Below are positions 41,247 through 44,453 of a stretch of DNA of 44,453 nt, one piece after another; the stretch's first letter is position 1; each line of letters opens with the position of its first letter. The DNA is taken from positions 1 to 44,453 of the forward strand of contig NZ_VOOR01000045.1 in the NCBI RefSeq assembly GCF_007993045.1, given 5' to 3'. The notes below the pieces were generated by a model. The model saw only the letters and a list, made by a program, of their open reading frames with translations, was not told the DNA's origin and did not search any database. The translations under genes and the position numbers were made by a program. The DNA is from Phaeodactylibacter luteus (GTDB taxonomy: Bacteria > Bacteroidota > Bacteroidia > Chitinophagales > Saprospiraceae).

Positions 41247-44200
41247 CTAATCAATCACCATCATTTTCCGGGCAACCGAAAAACTGCCGGTCTTCACGGT
41301 ATAAGCCAGCACGCCTTTAGCAGGAAAAGCTCCTGCATCTATGGCTATCGCATTGTATCCTGCTACACCATTGATGTGGTATACCTTCAAGACTTTGCCT
41401 GTGATATCGCTGACCGTCACGGTTGCGCTCGCCGCTTCCGGCAGGTCAAAGCCGATCACCGTCTCGCCCCTGAATGGATTGGGCTGGTTCTGATATACTT
41501 CAAACCCCGCTGCTGCTGTGCCGTTTGAGAATTCGATAGCTACATCCTGGAAGCTGCCGTCTTTGCCGTATGCTTCGGCCTTGGCAATGGCGGAGCTTAC
41601 GCCTAGTATTTCGCTCAGCTGCGCATCTTCAGTTGCACGGATCATCAGGGTGAACAGTACGCCTTCTGTTGCTTCGCCGTTCCAGCTCGTTGTGATCAGG
41701 CCTTCGCTTGCGTGGGCAAAGCCGAAGTGTTCTTCGGATGCGACGCCGCCCTTGATGCCCAATAGCTCCGCAGCACTGCTCAAAGCCAGGGTAGCCTGAT
41801 AACCTTCAATGCCGGCAAGGCCCGGAGCAGAAACCACCACACTGTACTCCTCGCCAGCCCGCAGGCTCGCGTCTGCTGCCCTCAGTACGAAGGTAGCTGT
41901 AGACCGCTCCTCTATCCCTCCTACGAGGCTGCTTGCTACAGCATCCCCGCTCACATCGCCTATTTTCACCGCAATGAAGTCAGCCGCTGTCACGCCAGAC
42001 AAAGGCAGGTTGTTCAGGTTGATCCCTTCCGGGAAAGGCGCTAGCCATGGGTTAGCAGGATTGGGGAAAACATAGCTGGCATCCACAAAACGCCAGCTGT
42101 CGTTGTTGGAGAACTCCGTATCGACAGACAGGATGAGCTTGCGCAGCTGTATCATGTCTAGTGTCGTAATACTACGGGAGTTGTTCACATCTGCAGCAAT
42201 CAGCTGATAAGGGGAAGCCAACGGCTGAATGCCTAAAATATGCTTGCTGATGAGGACCAGGTCAAAAGTAGAGACCCCATTGAGGTAATCGCCATCGCGC
42301 TGCGGCGTAAGGGTATAGTCTAGCCCGGGCTGAAGCCCTTCAAAAGCATATTGCCCGGCGGCAGAGGTCACTGCTGTTGTGCTGCCCTGGCCGGAAATGC
42401 TCACGGTCACATTTTCGACTGGCTGCTGCCCGCGGGTATGCACCGCACCGGCTGCCGATGGGGCACCGCTGCCGCAAATCCCCTGATTGTCCTGTACGAG
42501 CAGGTAGGTTTCGCAGAAATCTCCATTGCCGGCGCCATCATAGGCCCATATTTCAATGACCAGCGTGCCCAAGTCTGCACAAGTCAGGGCCAGCCCATCC
42601 TGATCAGGGTCATTCGGTTCGCCTGCACGGTTGATGGCATACTTGACGGGGCCGGTACAGTCTGTAATGGCAGAAGCGATGAAATCGCTAGCCCAAATTT
42701 CGGCCATCCCTTCGCCTGCATCAGGGAGGTTGTCGCCATTTTGGTCCACTGGCATCAGCTCTACCGCTATGCCATTAATACATACCGGGGCTGGGGCTTT
42801 GCAGTCAATCACCTCAAATGGCAGCTGGGCCTGTGCACTGTTGCCGCAGCCATCGCGCACGACCACCCGGAAGGCGTGTGCACCAATAGGGTAAGTGCCG
42901 CTGATGCTGTAGTTGGGATAGCCACCGGAGAGCGCGCTCGCCGGCAATTCCGTGAAGGTGCCAGCGTTGAACGCATTCAGGAACACGCGGATGCTGAGGT
43001 CGCCCGGTGTGCAGTCTTCTGTGACGGCAAATGGATAGACTACGCTAGCCGAGCAGGTGGTGTTATTCAGGGAACAAAAAGGGCTTGCCTGAACAAACGA
43101 TACGGCAGGGGCAGTATCGTCGTACACTTTGATGATCTGTGTATACTGGTAGAAGCCCGGCCGGCTGGCTGCAGTGTAGTTGTCCGTGCTGTAGTAGCGG
43201 CTGGAAATGCCACAGGCGTTAGGGCCGGGCAGCCCTCCTAGTTCATTTTGGTCTGCATCATAAAAGATAGTCCCATTTTCCCGGGCCAGCAGCCATAGGT
43301 TGCGGTTGCCAGGTGTACCGTCACAGTCTTCGTCCCGGCCAATTATCAGAGGGCTGCTCTCGCCATCGTACTCGCACCAGTTGATGACCTTCCAAGTGCG
43401 GAAAATTTTGTAGCACTCCTGCCCGCTGGCAGAAAACTGCTCATCGGTACTGCTTACCGCCAGCAGGTCGCACCCTATCTCATTGTAGGCTACTTCAGCC
43501 GGGGCAGCTTCTTCTCCACACGCATAGTCGGTATCTGCGGGGAAGAAGATTTCGTAATTGTGCACCTCCTGAATATTGATGACCTGTACACAGGTATTCT
43601 GACTGAGGTTGCCGTGCACGTCCGCCACCCGGAAAACCCGGGTGATGCTGCCAGCCCGGCATTCTAGGCTAGCATTGGCTGCTACTTGCTGTACCGAAGC
43701 GATGCCGCAGTTGTCCGCACCGGAAGCCATGCCGAACAATCCTTCCAGCTGAGCAGGATCGGCAGGGTCAAAACCATGAGGCAGATCATCGCAGCCCACG
43801 TTCACATTAGCCGGAGCCTCACAGAACGGCCTGATTTTATCCTCAGGCGTCACGCTCAGCCAACAGGTATTCTGATTGCCATGCTGATCGGTAACCACTA
43901 GGGTTACGCTAACGGTGACGCCTACATCACAGCAGAAAAAATCTACATAACTGCCGGTTGGGCTAGCTCCGCTGCCACAAGTATTGGCCGCTGCATTGAA
44001 ATTGTCCCGGAAAATAGCCACGTCCACAGGCCCGCAATTGTCCCAAGAGCCTTCGTCCACATCTTCTGCAAAAACCCGGGCTGCTGCTGGCTGGCCAGGC
44101 ATGATATTGCCGCCGCCGATGCTCACGTTCAGCTGATCATCACATACTGCTACTGGCTCGATATTGTCCACCACCTCAAAGGGGCAGTACAGGGTTGTGG

Positions 44201-44453
44201 CATTGCCGCAGTCGTCTGAAGCAATATAACGGAAGAAGTGCTGCCCGAAAGGGATACCGCTCACAAACCGGCTTGCGCCGGGCTGAATGGTTCGCACCAC
44301 GACTGTATCATAAGCCAACTGGCCTGTAGGCAGCCCGTACTGATTGTATATCTCTTCTTCAGTGACGGTCACAATCTGAGTAAGTACGGCAACTCCGGAG
44401 CAGTTGTCAGAAACAGTAGGCATAGGCACCGCCATAGCTGCTGTGCAAGCAAA
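41247..44453 (-). CDS. Large secreted multi-domain protein with T9SS sorting domain (5' end outside window)
   Basis: The frame is open through the right edge, so this is the C-terminal 1068 residues of a longer protein. It contains several HYR/Ig-like repeats marked by DNCG or DCTGP motifs (SGADNCGIASVQ, DDCGNATTL, RDGCGNSAQ), then a carboxypeptidase-regulatory-like segment (GQYAFEGLQPGLDYTLTP) and a dockerin-like DVNNSRSITTLDMIQLRKLIL. It ends with a type A type IX secretion sorting domain, YQNQPNPFRGETVIGFDLPE to SVARKMMVID. It should be exported by the Por/T9SS machinery and anchored or released at the surface; the repeats suggest adhesion or polymer binding. Confidence 0.93.
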   Translation of the reverse strand, partial: FACTAAMAVPMPTVSDNCSGVAVLTQIVTVTEEEIYNQYGLPTGQLAYDTVVVRTIQPGASRFVSGIPFGQHFFRYIASDDCGNATTLYCPFEVVDNIEPVAVCDDQLNVSIGGGNIMPGQPAAARVFAEDVDEGSWDNCGPVDVAIFRDNFNAAANTCGSGASPTGSYVDFFCCDVGVTVSVTLVVTDQHGNQNTCWLSVTPEDKIRPFCEAPANVNVGCDDLPHGFDPADPAQLEGLFGMASGADNCGIASVQQVAANASLECRAGSITRVFRVADVHGNLSQNTCVQVINIQEVHNYEIFFPADTDYACGEEAAPAEVAYNEIGCDLLAVSSTDEQFSASGQECYKIFRTWKVINWCEYDGESSPLIIGRDEDCDGTPGNRNLWLLARENGTIFYDADQNELGGLPGPNACGISSRYYSTDNYTAASRPGFYQYTQIIKVYDDTAPAVSFVQASPFCSLNNTTCSASVVYPFAVTEDCTPGDLSIRVFLNAFNAGTFTELPASALSGGYPNYSISGTYPIGAHAFRVVVRDGCGNSAQAQLPFEVIDCKAPAPVCINGIAVELMPVDQNGDNLPDAGEGMAEIWASDFIASAITDCTGPVKYAINRAGEPNDPDQDGLALTCADLGTLVIEIWAYDGAGNGDFCETYLLVQDNQGICGSGAPSAAGAVHTRGQQPVENVTVSISGQGSTTAVTSAAGQYAFEGLQPGLDYTLTPQRDGDYLNGVSTFDLVLISKHILGIQPLASPYQLIAADVNNSRSITTLDMIQLRKLILSVDTEFSNNDSWRFVDASYVFPNPANPWLAPFPEGINLNNLPLSGVTAADFIAVKIGDVSGDAVASSLVGGIEERSTATFVLRAADASLRAGEEYSVVVSAPGLAGIEGYQATLALSSAAELLGIKGGVASEEHFGFAHASEGLITTSWNGEATEGVLFTLMIRATEDAQLSEILGVSSAIAKAEAYGKDGSFQDVAIEFSNGTAAAGFEVYQNQPNPFRGETVIGFDLPEAASATVTVSDITGKVLKVYHINGVAGYNAIAIDAGAFPAKGVLAYTVKTGSFSVARKMMVID

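Noticed and set aside
42351-43241. Plus-strand frame of 296 codons within the secreted protein gene
   Set aside because: It is antisense to clear HYR-type repeats; its cysteine- and arginine-rich sequence matches nothing.

Overview
The window is a typical chromosome stretch of a Bacteroidota member, most likely a Saprospiria-type marine or aquatic bacterium (Lewinella, Phaeodactylibacter or Haliscomenobacter relatives). The evidence is a giant secreted protein with a type IX secretion sorting domain, a polyproline TonB, a DUF4783 protein, a TIGR02757 protein, a type-2 isoleucyl-tRNA synthetase, and repeated matches to the Bacteroidota promoter pattern (TTG, about 20 bases, TAnnTTTG). Most genes are GC-rich and housekeeping in nature. 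No ribosomal RNA, CRISPR array or complete insertion sequence is visible.

Layout. 1-9.6 kb: a large SF2 helicase with membrane segments, TonB, a MITE-like hairpin, Dps, a DASH-type cryptochrome/photolyase, a glycosyltransferase with a TIGR02757 gene, DUF4783 and a glucosaminidase. 9.8-12.2 kb: an HD-domain protein fused to a DUF5706 (Pycsar-effector-like) membrane domain, a TIGR03643 protein, a DUF2141 protein and two identical tRNA-Val(UAC) genes. 12.5-18.8 kb: envelope biogenesis (AsmA-like protein, BamA, UppS). 19.2-23.3 kb: M3 peptidase and a two-gene ABC transporter with a histidine-rich loop. 23.4-27.0 kb: ileS, preceded by a short ORF with six Ile codons and a terminator, which looks like a translation-coupled attenuator; the enzyme carries a swapped GXHH signature instead of HXGH.

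27.1-33.3 kb is a strikingly AT-rich accessory island, with all genes on the minus strand. It starts beside an IS3-type transposase remnant and holds a Fic protein, a protein kinase/TPR gene pair of unknown role, and an EcoRV-type restriction-modification pair. The restriction-modification pair and the kinase/TPR pair are each followed by a roughly 70-bp imperfect palindrome resembling an integron attC site, so the two modules look like exchangeable cassettes. The kinase/TPR pair is the best candidate here for an undescribed defence or signalling system.

33.7-44.4 kb returns to the GC-rich backbone: an XRE regulator/membrane protein pair with a visible operator, gpmI (apparently leaderless), rsgA (TTG start), two tiny membrane proteins, an acyl-CoA carboxylase beta subunit, an HtrA protease, and the C-terminal part of a large multi-domain adhesin-like secreted protein that runs off the right edge.

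Scattered through the backbone are six copies (five full, one truncated) of a 180-220 bp intergenic repeat with GGGCGYAAACC terminal inverted repeats. It is a MITE-like family and seems to have no coding capacity.
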